Assembly (NCBI GenBank): GCA_002007465.1 | Contig: LNAC01000065.1 | Location: 3,683,742-3,747,741 of the forward strand | Direction: 5' to 3' | DNA length: 64,000 nucleotides | Origin: Ailurus styani | Lineage: Eukaryota; Chordata; Mammalia; Carnivora; Ailuridae | In this document: in pieces, positions 37,574 through 49,882 of the stretch | Numbering within the stretch: position 1 is the stretch's first letter | How the letters are laid out: every line of letters starts with the position of its first letter | Position numbers and translations under genes: made by a program | The notes under the pieces: generated by a model | Databases searched by the model: none | What the model was told of the DNA's origin: nothing | The model's input: the letters and a program-made list of their open reading frames with translations, nothing else

Positions 37574-38549
37574 CAGTGGTTTTCCTTGGGGCCTTAGACA
37601 ATATCCCCAATGTGTTTCCAGCCCCCAAACAAGGTACATACTTTGGACCCAGGGCAGCTGTGAACACTGGTAATATCACCTTGGGTGAAGGCTTTCAGCA
37701 GAGAGGAGTAGTGTTGACATCTCCTGTGTTAAGGAATAAAGGGGGAGGGAAGCCGTGCCGCGGGCTCCTATCCCTTGATATCCTAGAAGTTCTGCCTTAT
37801 TATGATTAAAAGAATCCTAGTGTAATTCTGTGAAGAGAATATAAATAGCCTTAAATTTGGCCCTGTTTACTTTTTCTTTTACCTAGTGCATGATTTCAAC
37901 TCTGTAAGTTGTTTCATAGCAAGAAAGACTTTGCATACATTTTATTTCTATTAAAAAGTAATGACCTTTTTTCATTCCTAGAGCTTTTCCTATTCAATTC
38001 AACAGTTTTTTTGTTGAGATGTGACATTTAACTTTACACATTATCATTGCTTTTTATCCTTTCATGGTCATTAGTGCAATTAACAAATGCTTTGTTTAGG
38101 GTTCCCCCCCCTCCTTCTGGGCACATGGTAGGATCTCACTTTCCCATCAGTAGTTGCTTCACTATGTTCTGTTTTCTTCGGCCTTGCCATCTGGCAGTGG
38201 CTGCTTCATCAGTCTTGCCAATAGACTGAGGAAGGCAGTTATGTCAAGCAGAAGCCTAGCCAGCTGGCAGTGGATGCACAGTATAAGCATTACACCAGTG
38301 CTGAGATTTTTGAGCTTGTTTGTTATTGTAGCATAACCCAGACTCTCCTGACTTATACATGATCAGGGCAGTTTTAAGTGTCTCTGGTTTGTCAAAACCA
38401 TTCCATGATTTCAGTAGTCTTTACTAATACATACAATTTATATTGACTGAACAGAGGCTTAAAATGTTCAAGTAGAAGGCTTTTCCTCTTCAATTATATT
38501 ATTATGCCAAGTATTATGAACCTAACTTTAAGATTCTCCATTTTCTTTC
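37574..38549. other. No recognised feature
   Basis: Unrecognised. A 77-codon frame at 37576-37809 (+) follows the duplication but shows no motif. Confidence 0.5.
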
Positions 38550-38750
38550 TTTGCCCCAGGGGTACAGGTCTGTGAATCATCAGGCTTACACCTTTCACAG
38601 CACTCACCATAGCACAAACCCTCCCCAATGTCCATAACCCAGCCTCCCTATCCCTACCCTCCCACCCCCCAGTAACCCTCAGTTTGTTTTGTGAGATTAA
38701 GAGTCTCTTATGGTTTGTCTCCTTCCCGATCCCATCTTGTTTCATTCCAT
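38550..38750 (-). mobile_element. L1 3' UTR fragment, antisense
   Basis: 'ccccaggggtacaggtctgt', 'cacagcactcaccatagcac', 'cctcagtttgttttgtgag' and 'aagagtctcttatggtttg' are the carnivore L1 3' region in reverse complement. About 200 bp, strongly 5'-truncated. Text ttccattttttt at the right edge partly mirrors ctccattttctt at the left, a possible target duplication. Confidence 0.9.
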
Positions 38751-41201
38751 TTTTTTTAAATCTAGGTACAAAATTTTATGTTTAGTAAAATAATTTTCTA
38801 CTGTATGAACATCTTTTACGAGCTGATTGTTTTGTGGGAGATAAACCCAACAGTCTCCTCACCTTTTACAAACTTCTATTGTAAGATATAATAAATTCAG
38901 GTACTTAAATTTTAGGTTCGTTTTGTTGGCAACATACACATACAGTGTGCACACATATTATGCTCACTCAGGTGTAACAAATGGACACCTAAATTTGAAT
39001 TGCTTTTGGCATTCTTATTTATCCCCCAATATAAAACACATTCACAAGCTGAAAACTTTTTAAGTTCATTAATGTTTTCATATAATACCTTTTTGTAAAA
39101 AAATAATTTTAAAAATGGTACACAATAGTTCTCAGAAGGGCTGTAAAATAAAACCTAAATTGAATTTGGAGTACTATAGGGTTAATTGATTGTGATTACT
39201 CTTCATTTTAGATAGACAACCTACTGTGGGAATTTATAGATTAGACTAGAATACAGATAGAGAAATTTGAATGTCTAAAAGGCTTAGTTTTCCCATAACA
39301 CTTTGGAAAAATTTGTAAAAGCCAGGAGAAGGCTGCTGCCTGGCTTTCAAGAGGCTTCATAAAAAATAGATACCATATTGGTGAATTCAACAGAGTCCTT
39401 GAAACTGGTGAATAAACCTGAATGTCAGTTGATTTGTTTGTAATAAGCAAAGTAACTGTTTTATGGATCATAATATTGATGATAGCAAAACCAGCTCATT
39501 CTGGGAAGCCAAAATAGAAAGTGGATTTCTTTGTGATCATAGAATTAGAACAGTAACAGTTAATGAATTAAATGTGTAGTGGTTTAAAGCTAATTCCAAC
39601 TCATTTATTTTCACAGTGATAGGAATATTCTTGCCAATCTTCCTTGCATACTCCAATGCAGTCGATGAATGTAATTTTTAGTTTGGATGTTTACCTTCAT
39701 GGCTCTCATTTTCTATAGCAACTTCATTTTGACTGACATTCATTTTTTTAAAATATGCTCACAACTTCAGTTTGATTATAATTGGATTTATACGCCTGAA
39801 AGAATTTCTGTTTCTTTTATGTGACATTGCTTATCTCTGCTGATCTCCTCTGAGTAGATTTGTTGGTGGGGCTTCCAGTATAATCTATTTCTCTTACTTC
39901 CAAATTCTTCTGCCCTGTCTCATTTAAATATCTACTTATTGACAAAAGCAGGTATTGCTTGGATGATAAAGACAATGTTTATATATTCAATTTTTTGATA
40001 GCATGTTTCCTTATAAATATAAGCAAATCTCTACTCGTCCTGCAAAACATTTGCCATTTATAAAGATTCATCCATTTGTGAGTAACAGTTTCCATTTAGC
40101 ACAGATGTTCTGTAAAGAATTATAAGAGTTCCTGGAGTTCTTGCAAAGAAGATGCTATTGAGGTCTACATTATCTAACACTCATTGATTGCTGAAAATAT
40201 AATCATCAAGTCAATCAGTAAATTTCATTAAAAACCATACAGATGAAACAATTTGACTAAATCTCCTTTGAGCTACAGAGGAAAAAGAAATAACCAGCAA
40301 TCATGAATAAAGTTTCTTGTTTTTAATCTAGTCTTTTTATAAGATTGTCTCTATTTCTAAATTGGAGTTATTCATTCTGGGAAAATCTGTAGTTTGATTC
40401 TAAATGAACCCAGAGTACTTTAAGTATGATATAAACTTTTTGGAATTTAACAATGAAGTATTTGACCTTAAAATTGTTCCTTTCATAGTAGCTAAAGGAA
40501 AAGAACAAACAATGTTTCTCCATATTCTTGGAATAGTTTATCTTGCAAAAGCTGTGGTACAATCCTACTCTTATTATCTCTGTCACTCTGATATGATTAT
40601 TCAACTTCTTATATATCCTGATGTGACAAAGGAATTCTTAGAGATCATGCTGTGCTTCATACACTTCCACTTTCTTTGAATGAAACATTAGGCAAATTCT
40701 CTTATTAGTTTTAGCTTAAGATGAGTATGTCTGAAGGATCTCATTTTGGCAAGGAATTAAAAGGTCAGAAAATAAATCAAATGACTCCTAAAGTTAAACA
40801 TAATGCCTTTGACTCTTCCAACACCGTAAAAAGGTAACTTTGTCCAGCTGTTGTGATAGATTCATTTGAATAATCTCAAAAATTGATACTTCACTCAATA
40901 GAATAAAGCAGACATTGGAAATTCAGCATTCAAGAGCAGTAGACATTATTAGCTCACTCGACATCCATTTGCTGAGTTTTTCCACTGTGTAAAGGCCAGA
41001 GAGGCACAAAGGGAAAGAGAGAACTCTGTGTACTGCAGTGTATTACCGGTTGCCCTAGGGAAGGAGCACAGAATCTTCACAAATTAGAGGACCAGAAATA
41101 AACATGACAATTTAATCGCAACATGAGTCAAAAAGAGAAAGCAAGTAACATTTATACCTCTCATTTACTAAGAATGAGAGGTACAGGTAATAAAATGTAT
41201 A
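38751..41201. other. 2.4 kb without recognised genes or repeats
   Basis: AT-rich with short chance frames, including a 91-codon one at 40404-40679 (+) without any motif. Confidence 0.5.
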
Positions 41202-41400
41202 GGGGCACCTGGGTGGCTCGGTCTGTTAAGCGGCTGCCTTCGGCTCAGGTCATGATCCCACAGTACTGGGATCCAGCCCTGCATTGTGCTCCCTGCTCAT
41301 CGGAGAGCCTGCTTCTCCCTCTGCCTCTGCCCCCTGCTTGTGCTCTCTCTTTCTGTCAAATAAATAAATAATCTTTAAAAAATAAAAATAAAAAAAAAGA
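41202..41400 (+). mobile_element. Can-SINE, full length
   Basis: 'ggggcacctgggtggctcgg' head, 'tctgttaagcggctgccttcgg', CT linker, 'tttctgtcaaataaataaat' and mixed A tail. Target duplication not obvious. Confidence 0.95.
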
Positions 41401-41492
41401 AAGGCGTAGAAGATCATTAGAAGTAAAGACATATTTTGGAGAATTTGAGCCTAGATAAAAGTCATAGGCCAACAGTTGTGTCCATCATTTTT

Positions 41493-41704
41493 CAAAAAGA
41501 TTTATGTGTGTATGTATGTATGTATTTCTAGAGAAAGAGAGCAGAGGGTGGGGGAAGTGACAGAGGGAGAGAATTTTTCAAGCAGACTCCCTGCTGAGGA
41601 AGGATCCCAGCCACGCAGGGGCTCGATCCCACAACCCATGACATCTTGGCCTGAGCTGAAACCAAGAGTCGGACGCTTAACCGACTGAGCCACCCAGGCA
41701 CCCC
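41493..41704 (-). mobile_element. Can-SINE, older subtype
   Basis: The head reads 'gagtcggacgcttaaccgac' before 'tgagccacccaggcacccc', an older subtype than its neighbours. Starts with a (GTAT)n run. Flanks tgtgtccatc and tgtggccatt suggest an eroded duplication at 41477 and 41705. Confidence 0.92.
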
Positions 41705-42065
41705 TGTGGCCATTGTTATTAAGTGGCATCATAACATACGAACCTGCATCTGACCTAGTACCACCACAAAGCTTCTCTAAGCAGAGTTCCTTCAGTCAGA
41801 AAAGTCACATCTCTTCTGTAATAATAGGAAAACTTATTTCTTCTGGTACATCTGGTGATCCTTCCAAGTTGGGAAGTAACAACTTGTTCTCTTATTTTGT
41901 AGTAAAAAAGTTGCCTTAGGAGATTATAATTTTGAGAATATCAAATGAAGTATGTGTTTTGTTCATTTGAAGAACCACTATTTCAGCAAGGAAAGGGTTG
42001 AGTTTTGTATGTATATTTTTCTTGAGTTACTCTTAAAAATTTCTGGTTGATAGAGAAGAGCTTCC

Positions 42066-42265
42066 ACGGGTGCCTGGGTGGCTCAGTGGGTTGAAGCCTC
42101 TGCCTTTGGCTCAGGTCATGATCTCAGGGTCCTGGGATCGAGTCCCACATCGGGCTCTCTGCTCAGTGGGGGGCCTGCTTCCTCCTCTCTCTCTGCCTGC
42201 CTCTCTGCCTACTTGTGATCTCTCTCTGTCTGTCAAATAAATAAAATCTTCAAAAAAAAAAAAAA
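42066..42265 (+). mobile_element. Can-SINE, full length
   Basis: Head 'gggtgcctgggtggctcag', linker and a 15-A tail. Duplication aagagcttcc at 42056-42065 and 42266-42275. The long pure A tail suggests a young copy. Confidence 0.96.
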
Positions 42266-42275
42266 AAGAGCTTCC

Positions 42276-43192
42276 TGACAAGTTCTATTTTGACAGAATT
42301 AGGCGATAACAGAACAGAGGGGAAAACTGATACCTAAGATGTTCATTATGTTGAAACATATGAAATTACCTAAATAGACCATATTTAACCTCAAATATGG
42401 CAATTTAAAATCGAATAAAATAGAACTTCCTGAGTTTCATTTTTGGCTGAAGCCCCCAAGGCCAGGAATAATGCAGTAGATGTCAAATATCTGACAGGTT
42501 TCAAAGAAAGGTGCCAGACCTTTTTAACCAGGATGTGTTATAAAAGATAGTTAAATTGATTTCTGTCACACTAGTGATGACTCACCTCCAACCATAGAAG
42601 CATAGAGGCACAAAATGAATGAAGGAAATTTTCTTTAGAGAGACTATGAAAAACTGTGAGTTTCCCTTCTGTTGTGGGGGTGGATTCCTTTCACAGCTCA
42701 TGTCAAGTGGGAAGAGTCTTAGAAGGAACCCCCTATCCACCCATCTGAGAGGGAGCTTGAGTGGGGCCATTTTGAAAGGAAATCCATTCAAAATAATTCT
42801 GGGGTGACATAGCCTAGCAGGGGCCTCTCTGTGGGTTCTGAGGCTCATGATGCAGGCACCCTGTGCATTACTGATATTCTAGTAGGAGGTGGTAGAGAGG
42901 GAATCTCAAAGACTCCCATAAAGGCAGTTAGTGAAAAATTCAGCTTGGCGTATATGCACGTCTCCTAGGACAGGGACATTATTTGACAAGTTGCTCAATA
43001 CTGCCTTTTCTCTTTAACCTTCTCTCACCTGGGATCCTACTGCAGAGAGTTTCTATGCTTGAATTTGTTGCTTCTGACACGATGTGAAAGCACAGTGATT
43101 AAGGCAGCACAATATGCAGCAATAATTGGCTTTCCAGATAATTATAATTTTCTCTAGACACAGAATAGATACCTACCTAGAATATTGAGGGT

Positions 43193-43224
<32 letters not shown>

Positions 43225-43601
43225 TAAATTTCAATTTCAAACAGGATTTTGCCCCTGGCATATATAGGAGCTGTCTTCACACAGCAGCAGATGTTACTAT
43301 GAGACATGAATTGGGTAGCCTCACCAACGGTTTTCCCCCCACTCTCTTATTTTTGCTCTTGCTTTCATTTTTGTACTCTCTCTTTCTCACAGTTGCTTGC
43401 TCTTTAATTTTTTTATTTGTTTACTGAACCCCTCCTATGGCAAGTTTAGTTTCCAAGCCGTTGGACAAGCCTGCCCCTCCTCTGTCCAAGCTGTTACATT
43501 TCTAACACGTGTTCCAGCCTTGCTTGCATGTGCTCCCTCTTCACCTTTACTCTGGGAATTCCTATCCTCACACTGAAAGACTGTACCCTGCCCCCTCCCA
43601 A
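42276..43601. other. No recognised feature apart from a (CA)n repeat
   Basis: Includes (CA)n at 43192-43219. An 88-codon frame at 42582-42848 (-) lacks motifs. The rest is unrecognised. Confidence 0.5.
43192..43219. repeat. (CA)n microsatellite
   Basis: About 14 perfect CA units. Confidence 0.97.
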
Positions 43602-43613
43602 CTTCATTGTCTT

Positions 43614-43793
43614 TTTTTTTTTTTAGATTTTATTTATTTATTTGACAGAAAGAGAGCACAAGCAGGCAGTGGCAGGCAGAGGGAGAGGGAGAAACAGGTT
43701 CCCTACTGAGCAGAGAGCCTGATCCCAGGACCCTGGAATCATGACCTGAGCCGAAGGCGGTTGCCGAACTGACTGAGCCACCCAGGCACCCCC
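43614..43793 (-). mobile_element. Can-SINE, internally shortened
   Basis: Head ends 'gagccacccaggcaccc'. The stretch between 'gagcagagagcctgat' and 'cccaggaccc' lacks about 17 bp of the usual linker. Perfect duplication cttcattgtctt at 43602-43613 and 43794-43805. Confidence 0.96.
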
Positions 43794-43805
43794 CTTCATT
43801 GTCTT

Positions 43806-44519
43806 CTGAAGAGTTACCATTTCAGAAAGCTTTGCTTTGGTCAGGCTTAGGTAAAACAAGTAATACTCCATTGAGATGACCTTTTGGAATGGCCCAAGGA
43901 ATAGCCAGTAAATGTGAAATAAAGGGAACATTTACAAGACTTCTGAATGTATATAGATTCCATAATGATACAGTTCCACATGATGAACATAAAATGTTTT
44001 CATCTGTCGAGATCTGACAGTGAAACCTCATATGAACTCTTCGACTCTCACTTCTGATTTATTTATTCACGTGACTGAGTCTGCACATTCCGTTGAGTTT
44101 CATCTCTCCAGCAATCCTCAGTTGTCATGACTGCAGTACGTCTGAAAATCGTCTGTGCTGAAATCCACTAAAAATAGACATAGAGGACACACACACACTC
44201 ACACACACACTCAACAGGTCAACAAATTGCACAGAAATTCAGGAGAATATGGTTTCATAGCTAGATACCCAGTTTATTGATGGGAAAAAGTCAGGGGCAC
44301 AAACAACTACCTTTATAAATAAAATGACCTTAACGGAAGCTATCTTTGAGGTGTCGCTTCCCAATTTTTCTTATACAATACCTGTGGAAAACAATAACGT
44401 CATTGTCTACTCAAGTTCATGGAAGAGGCTGTTGCTGAGATTTGCTCCTCAGCACATCTGTACCCCATTCCCAGCACTCCGGTTTAGAGGCTCTGCTTCA
44501 GGGATTATTTCCTGGACTG
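43806..44519. other. No recognised feature; short (CA)n at 44.19 kb
   Basis: An imperfect CA repeat lies at 44189-44212. The rest is unrecognised. Confidence 0.5.
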
Positions 44520-44700
44520 GCTTCATTGAAGGTTTCTGTAAGTGTTTGGGAAGATGAAGTGCCCAGTAAAATCTTCAAGTTCACAGATGACACTAAGCTT
44601 CTCTGGGTAATTAAATGTCAGGCTGATAAGGATAAACTGCGGAAAAATCTTTCCTGCTCGTGTGTGAGGTCAGGACGTAAAGATGAACATCACCAGGGAT
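44520..44700 (+). pseudogene. Possible CR1/L3-type LINE reverse-transcriptase relic
   Basis: The 92-codon frame at 44442-44720 contains, from about residue 41, PSKIFKFTDDTKLLW (44562-44606). This resembles the catalytic F-A-D-D-T-K-L block of CR1-clade LINE reverse transcriptases, with threonine in place of the usual alanine; the two catalytic aspartates are codons 49-50. The following KDKLRKNL fits the downstream helix in such LINEs. Only about 60 residues are legible and there is no upstream RT block in frame. Chance resemblance is possible, and L2 is an alternative family. Non-functional. Confidence 0.5.
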
Positions 44701-44904
44701 GTGTGAATGTTGTAGGATAAGAAAAAATAATATAAATCATATTATATGATGGTGACCTTTGAACATCAGTGACAATGCAGGATAAAGATTCCAGTGTTGT
44801 GATCTTCTCTTTCTGGAAACGTCCACTGGAAGTCTGTGGTGATAAAACAATTACTATAATTCTATGAATTGTTAGGCTATTGCAGATGACACAGAAACAT
44901 CAGT

Positions 44905-45030
44905 AGCAATTCAAACACTTTCCTATAGGTTCTTCTGTTTAATCTTCAAAACAATCCTGTGTGATGACTTTTAATACATTTTGCAAGTGAGGAAATGGGG
45001 GCTCAGTGGCATCAAGGTTTCTACAATTAG
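44905..45030 (-). mobile_element. MIR fragment, antisense
   Basis: 'tttaatcttcaaaacaatcc', 'tgtgtgatgac', 'gcaagtgaggaaatggggg' and 'ctcagtgg' follow antisense MIR. Confidence 0.75.
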
Positions 45031-45265
45031 TTCTGGATGCTGTTTCTAAAGAAAATGAAAGTGAAAAATGTTCGTAAATGCACATTTCAGGTAAGGACTG
45101 AGAATCTGAAGAATGGAGGAGAAAAAGATTGTATAGGTAGATATATTTTATAAAGAAGGAGTCTTTCATCTGGAAAAATTACTTGAATACTCCATGTAAT
45201 TTGGCTCTTGAGTGAAGTTCTGGAATTCTGGATTTAATTAAAAAATTGTACAATGCTTAAAATGG

Positions 45266-45537
45266 TGTGTTAGTTTCTTGGGCTGCCGTAACAAAGCACA
45301 TAAATTGGGTGGCTTAAACAGCCAAAATTTATTGCCTCACAGTTTGGGAGGTTAGACGTCCAAGATCAAGGTGTCAGCAGGATTGATTCTGTTCATGGGT
45401 TATGAGAAAGAATTTCTCCTGGTCCTCTTCTTCATTTATTTCTTCACATTTTTCCCCTCTATATATGTCTGTTTCTGTGTCTGAATTTCTTTCTCTCTTT
45501 CTTTCTTTTTCTCTTTCTTCCTTTCTTTCTTCCTTTT

Positions 45538-45586
<49 letters not shown>

Positions 45587-45745
45587 TTTTTATGAGGACC
45601 CCAGTCATATTGGATTAGGGCCCACCCTAATACCTCATCTTATTTATGTCTTCCATGAAACCATTTTCAAGTAAGGTCATATTTTGAGATACTGGGAGTT
45701 AGGCTTCATTATACAGATTTTGGGGGGACACAACTCAACCTATAA
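45266..45745 (-). mobile_element. MLT1-type solo LTR (ERVL-MaLR), antisense
   Basis: Starts 'tgttagtttcttgggctgcc', includes 'gggtggcttaaacag' and 'gtcatattggattagggccc', and ends 'ggggggacacaactcaacc'. Near complete. The middle is replaced by a large pyrimidine repeat (45480-45590). No internal retroviral genes adjoin it. Confidence 0.9.
45480..45590. repeat. (TTTC)n/(TC)n expansion inside LTR
   Basis: About 110 bp of CTTT and CT units. The 90-codon frame through it, rich in serine, leucine and phenylalanine, is repeat-derived. Confidence 0.95.
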
Positions 45746-47990
45746 TAAATGACAATCACTATACAATGGATGATATATTTATGAAAGTTATTACTCTGAA
45801 TAGGAACAAGATCTAAAGACTCTATGTCAGTGAAAAACAAAGAATCGAGAGAGAGCATTAAGCCAGTAAAGAGATGTGGGTGGTGGTGGGAGAAATATGT
45901 GACAGAATCTTTGTGTTTTAACACTGGAAGGTTAAATATTTGGGATTTAATCTTTTTTGAGATGAAAAACTGGTATAAATAAATATTAATAGTAATATTG
46001 TATTAGGTGAAATCAATTGGTTATGATGTTGTTGGACAAGAACAGAACAGAAGCTTCCTTGTAAATATAGCTCAACTAACCAAAAGATTAAATCCCAAAT
46101 ATTTAAAAATGTGGTTTACCACCCAACCCAAATAATCTCAGTTCTTTGAATGTATAATGGAAACTCCAGGCTTGGCTTTCTTTTTCAGATAAAAATCAAA
46201 ACAAAAACATTTTAGACACGTTTATACTGGGTCCTTTAATACTGATAACCAGTTTCTAAGATGAAACTCAACCATACTTCCCCATACATTTAAAGAAGCA
46301 CTTCAATTAAAGTTTATCTTAGTCAGGGTACCTTCAACCTCATGTCTCAATGTCAACTGTTGTGTATGTCACAGAGGGCTAAGAGGTATCTTAAAGTATG
46401 TAATGTAGCAAAGAAATTACAATTATTCTTTACCATGTGGAAGTAAGACATGAAATGACAAGGAAAGGTAAAAATAAGCGTCATTTATTTGTTACTGCAT
46501 CCGTCCTCTTGAGGCAGTATCTTTAGTTAAAAATGACCTTCCATTTAGTTTTTATCATAATGACACCTTGTGCCTGGGCCTACATTATGATGGTTTTATT
46601 AAGGTTATTGTCCATTAATCTCTGGATTTTAAAATGTCTTTATGGTTATTTTCAGTTTATATTGATCCTCTGAGTTCATAGCTGAATAGATTCAGTCATT
46701 TTCTCAGCTGGTAAGTCTCTTGTCTGGTTCCTGAAGTGCCTAGTGGCTGGGGGTTGATTGACAGCTTTGGCGATGCCCATGTAAACAGCAAGCACACCTC
46801 ACAGCACCCAGGAATTGGTAATATTTAAATGCACTTCTTGTATCCAATTTCTAAATAGAAATACCCTGGGCTGCTTATTAAGGACTGAGCTAGATTGACT
46901 TTTTCTGTGTGGAACAGGGAGAATATTGAAGTTGTGGACAACAGCTTGGAATGCTTTCTGGAAAAGGAGTGATGACTAGACTCGGCACTGAATAGGATCT
47001 GTAGTTGGCCTAGAATATCTGAGATCCAAGTGTGTGAGACGGAGAGGATTGCAGCAGGGAAGGAACAGTGGTGAAAGATATCAAGAGTCAAGGCAGAAGG
47101 CGCTCTGTTGCTAACGTAAGAAGAGAGTTATGTCTTCGAACATGTAAAGGGAGAAACTCTTTGAGTCATTTTAAATGAGATCATGAAGCATTTTTTTTAA
47201 TATGAGTGAATTTTATTTCATAAAATTGGAGAATAGAAAGAATAAAGCAATATTCTTTACTTTACTTACTTTACTGTCAATATATAGTGTGACCAATATA
47301 CACATGATCCAAACACTAGTTAGAATTTTGATCAGTTTCTTCCCAGGCTGTTTGTGTGTTCTTATATATTTGTGATTTTGTGTTTCTAATACTCCAATCA
47401 AACTGTTTATATTTATTTTATTATATTTTAATTCCAGTGATTTTTTGAAATTTTGATTCTTTATGAAATACCAAGTATCTTTTTATGTTAACATTAAATA
47501 TATAACCACTCATAACCTTTAAATGTTGATACTTCCCGAGATTCTGTTTTGACTCTTCTTTTTCTTTCTGTAATCTCCCCAGTCTTTTTCAATTCTCCCC
47601 ATCAGAACAACTAATACCTAAACACTTTTTACAAGTTACAAATCTACACCTTATGTTTCAGACTTACATATACAAATATTAGATACCCATTAATTAGTGG
47701 ATTGATTTATTGATAATGAGTTCATTAACTCGTGAAGATCTTACTATGTGTTGGGTGGTGTTCTGAGTATCAAGAGTTGGATTTAAAGGAAGATGGTAAG
47801 AACTGAAGCAGGAGTCGGAAAGGCATGGAAAGTCTACATTTTGAAGGTTCTTACGTGTAAATGTAGGCCTTTGGCCATTTATTTCCAGTCTATATTCTGT
47901 ACACCTATTAAATAGTCTCATAACATTCTGCTTCTAACACTCATCAGAGTTGTAATTAATGAGCTATTGAAGTGATTATTTTGTTTAGCA
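45746..47990. other. 2.2 kb without recognised genes or repeats
   Basis: AT-rich, short frames only. 46830-47110 is G/A-richer and might be LINE-derived but is not callable. Confidence 0.5.
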
Positions 47991-48701
47991 TCTGTATTTT
48001 CTTTTGCAGCTGTGACAAATTGCTACACACTTGGTGGCTTTTAAAATCACTGAGGATTATTATTTTATAGTTCTCTAGACTAGAAATCTGGCATGAGTCA
48101 CACTGAGCGAAGATCAAGGTGTTGGCAGAGTTCATTCCTCCTGTAAATTCTAGAGGTGAATATATATATATTTTCTTGCCTTTCCCTGTTCTAGAGCCAC
48201 CTGCTTTCCTTAGCTCATGCTTTCTTTCCTCAGTCTTGAAAACTACATTGGCCAAGTCCTTCTCACACTGCTGTCTCTCTGGTTGTCTTTTCCACATTTA
48301 AGTACCCTTTACACTGGGTCCACGAGGATGATCCAGGATAATCTTGCTTTAAGGTCAGCTGATTATCAACCTTAATTCGCTATTCTACCCTAATTGTTTT
48401 TCTTTTTTTTTTCTTTTTAAATATTTTATTTATTTATTTGACAGAGAGAGACACAGCAAGAGAGCACAAGCAGGGGGAGTGGGAAAGGGAGAAGCAGGCC
48501 TCCCGCTGAGCAGAGAGGCCGATGTAGGGCTTGATCCCAGGACTCTGGGATCATGACCTGAGCTGAAGGCAGATGCTTAACTGACCGAGCCACCCAGATG
48601 CCCCTACCCTAATTGTTTTTCATCACGTGACTAACATATTTACAGTTTTGAGGGAGGGGGATATGGGCATCATTGAGGGCCATTATTCTGCTCACCACAG
48701 T
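47991..48701 (-). mobile_element. MLT1-type LTR (ERVL-MaLR), antisense, split by SINE
   Basis: 'ttgcagctgtgacaaattgc', 'aagatcaaggtgttggcag', 'gatgatccaggataatcttg', 'ttatcaaccttaattc' and terminal 'gccattattctgctcacc' follow the antisense LTR. Resembles the copy at 24.0-24.9 kb more than that at 45.3 kb. Confidence 0.88.
48403..48603 (-). mobile_element. Can-SINE nested in MLT1 LTR
   Basis: Standard layout ending 'gagccacccagatgcccc'. Perfect 18-bp duplication ctaccctaattgtttttc at 48385-48402 and 48604-48621. Confidence 0.98.
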
Positions 48702-49219
48702 GTTTATCTCCTTCCCCCAACTTATAAATTTCATGTAGCAAACTTTGTATCCACTCTTCTTTTTTAATTGCAAAAGCTTGGTTTTACTCTGTGGAGCAGT
48801 TGCTCAGCTGATAAATTTCAACATCCTTGACCTCTACAGTAGTACAGGAGCATAATGTGGCACTGTTCTGGCAAATATGTTATAAGAGGAAGTCTACTGA
48901 GTAATTCTTGGAGAGATTTTACTATCCTGATAAGAAGTATCACCCCTTTATCCTTGTAGCCCTGTCTTAGAGTCTAAAGAATCATCATCTTTTGGCCAAG
49001 AATGATAGGAATGAATACACCAAGCCTTCTGCATTAAGGACAAGAAGTAAAAACATGGAAAGAGCCTTGGTCACCGATGACATCGTTTAGCTGACCTATT
49101 GTATCAATCCAAGGCTTGCGTCTCTTGGACTTCTTGTACTTGAGAAGAAATATTCATTACATGCTTACACTACTGTAGTAGGCTTTGTAATTATTTGCAG
49201 CCATATGAAATCTTGCTTG
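48702..49219. other. No recognised feature
   Basis: Unrecognised AT-rich sequence. Confidence 0.5.
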
Positions 49220-49330
49220 ATAGCCTCCATGAGAGCAGGCACATTCTGTACCTTGTTGACCCCTGTATTTCCAAAGCCCAGGGCAGAGTGAAACATCTGT
49301 TAGGAATCCTAGTTAATAAATAAATTAACC
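49220..49330 (+). mobile_element. L2 (LINE-2) 3' end
   Basis: 'cctccatgagagcaggcac', 'tgtatttccaaagcccag' and the final 'ttaataaataaatta' follow the sense L2 3' terminus. Confidence 0.7.
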
Positions 49331-49639
49331 CAAGAGTTAAATTCTCTTGAGATTTTGACTATTGATCTGTATGTAAAGAGTAATTAGACATCAACTAGTT
49401 TAAGAAGGAAGGGTGAGTAGATCATCCAAAACAAAGAGTATTTGTCAATGTCCTGAAGTGGGGGGTGAACTTGTATGCAGGGAAGTAATAGAAAGTGATG
49501 ACTAACATAATGGGGAAGAACTGGAAGGGGCTAGTAGATCACACAAGACTACCATAGGCCATGTTAAGAATTTTTTTGTTTTTTAATTCTAAGCACATTG
49601 ATAAGAAATCTACAGATTTTAGGTGAGATTCTCATGTTT
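49331..49639. other. No recognised feature
   Basis: Unrecognised. Confidence 0.5.
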
Positions 49640-49851
49640 GTATTTTTAAAAATATTTTATTTCCACTCTAATTAACATATAGTGCTATATATTTTCATAC
49701 ATACAGTGTAGTGATCCAACAGTTCCATACATTATTCATTGCTCAACAAGCCAAGTGTAGTTCCATTCCCCTTCATCTATTTCATCCAGCCCCCACCCAC
49801 CTTTCCTCTGGTAACCATCCATTTGTTCTCTATAGTTAAGGGTCTGATTTT

Positions 49852-49854
<3 letters not shown>

Positions 49855-49882
<28 letters not shown>
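49855..49882. repeat. (TC)n microsatellite in L1 3' UTR
   Basis: About 13 TC units; corresponds to a GA run on the L1 sense strand. Confidence 0.95.

Noticed and set aside
41123..41371. Frames such as the 82-codon one with 'GTWVARSVKRLPSAQVMIP'
   Set aside because: Translation of a Can-SINE head and linker; the same peptide recurs at other SINEs in the window.
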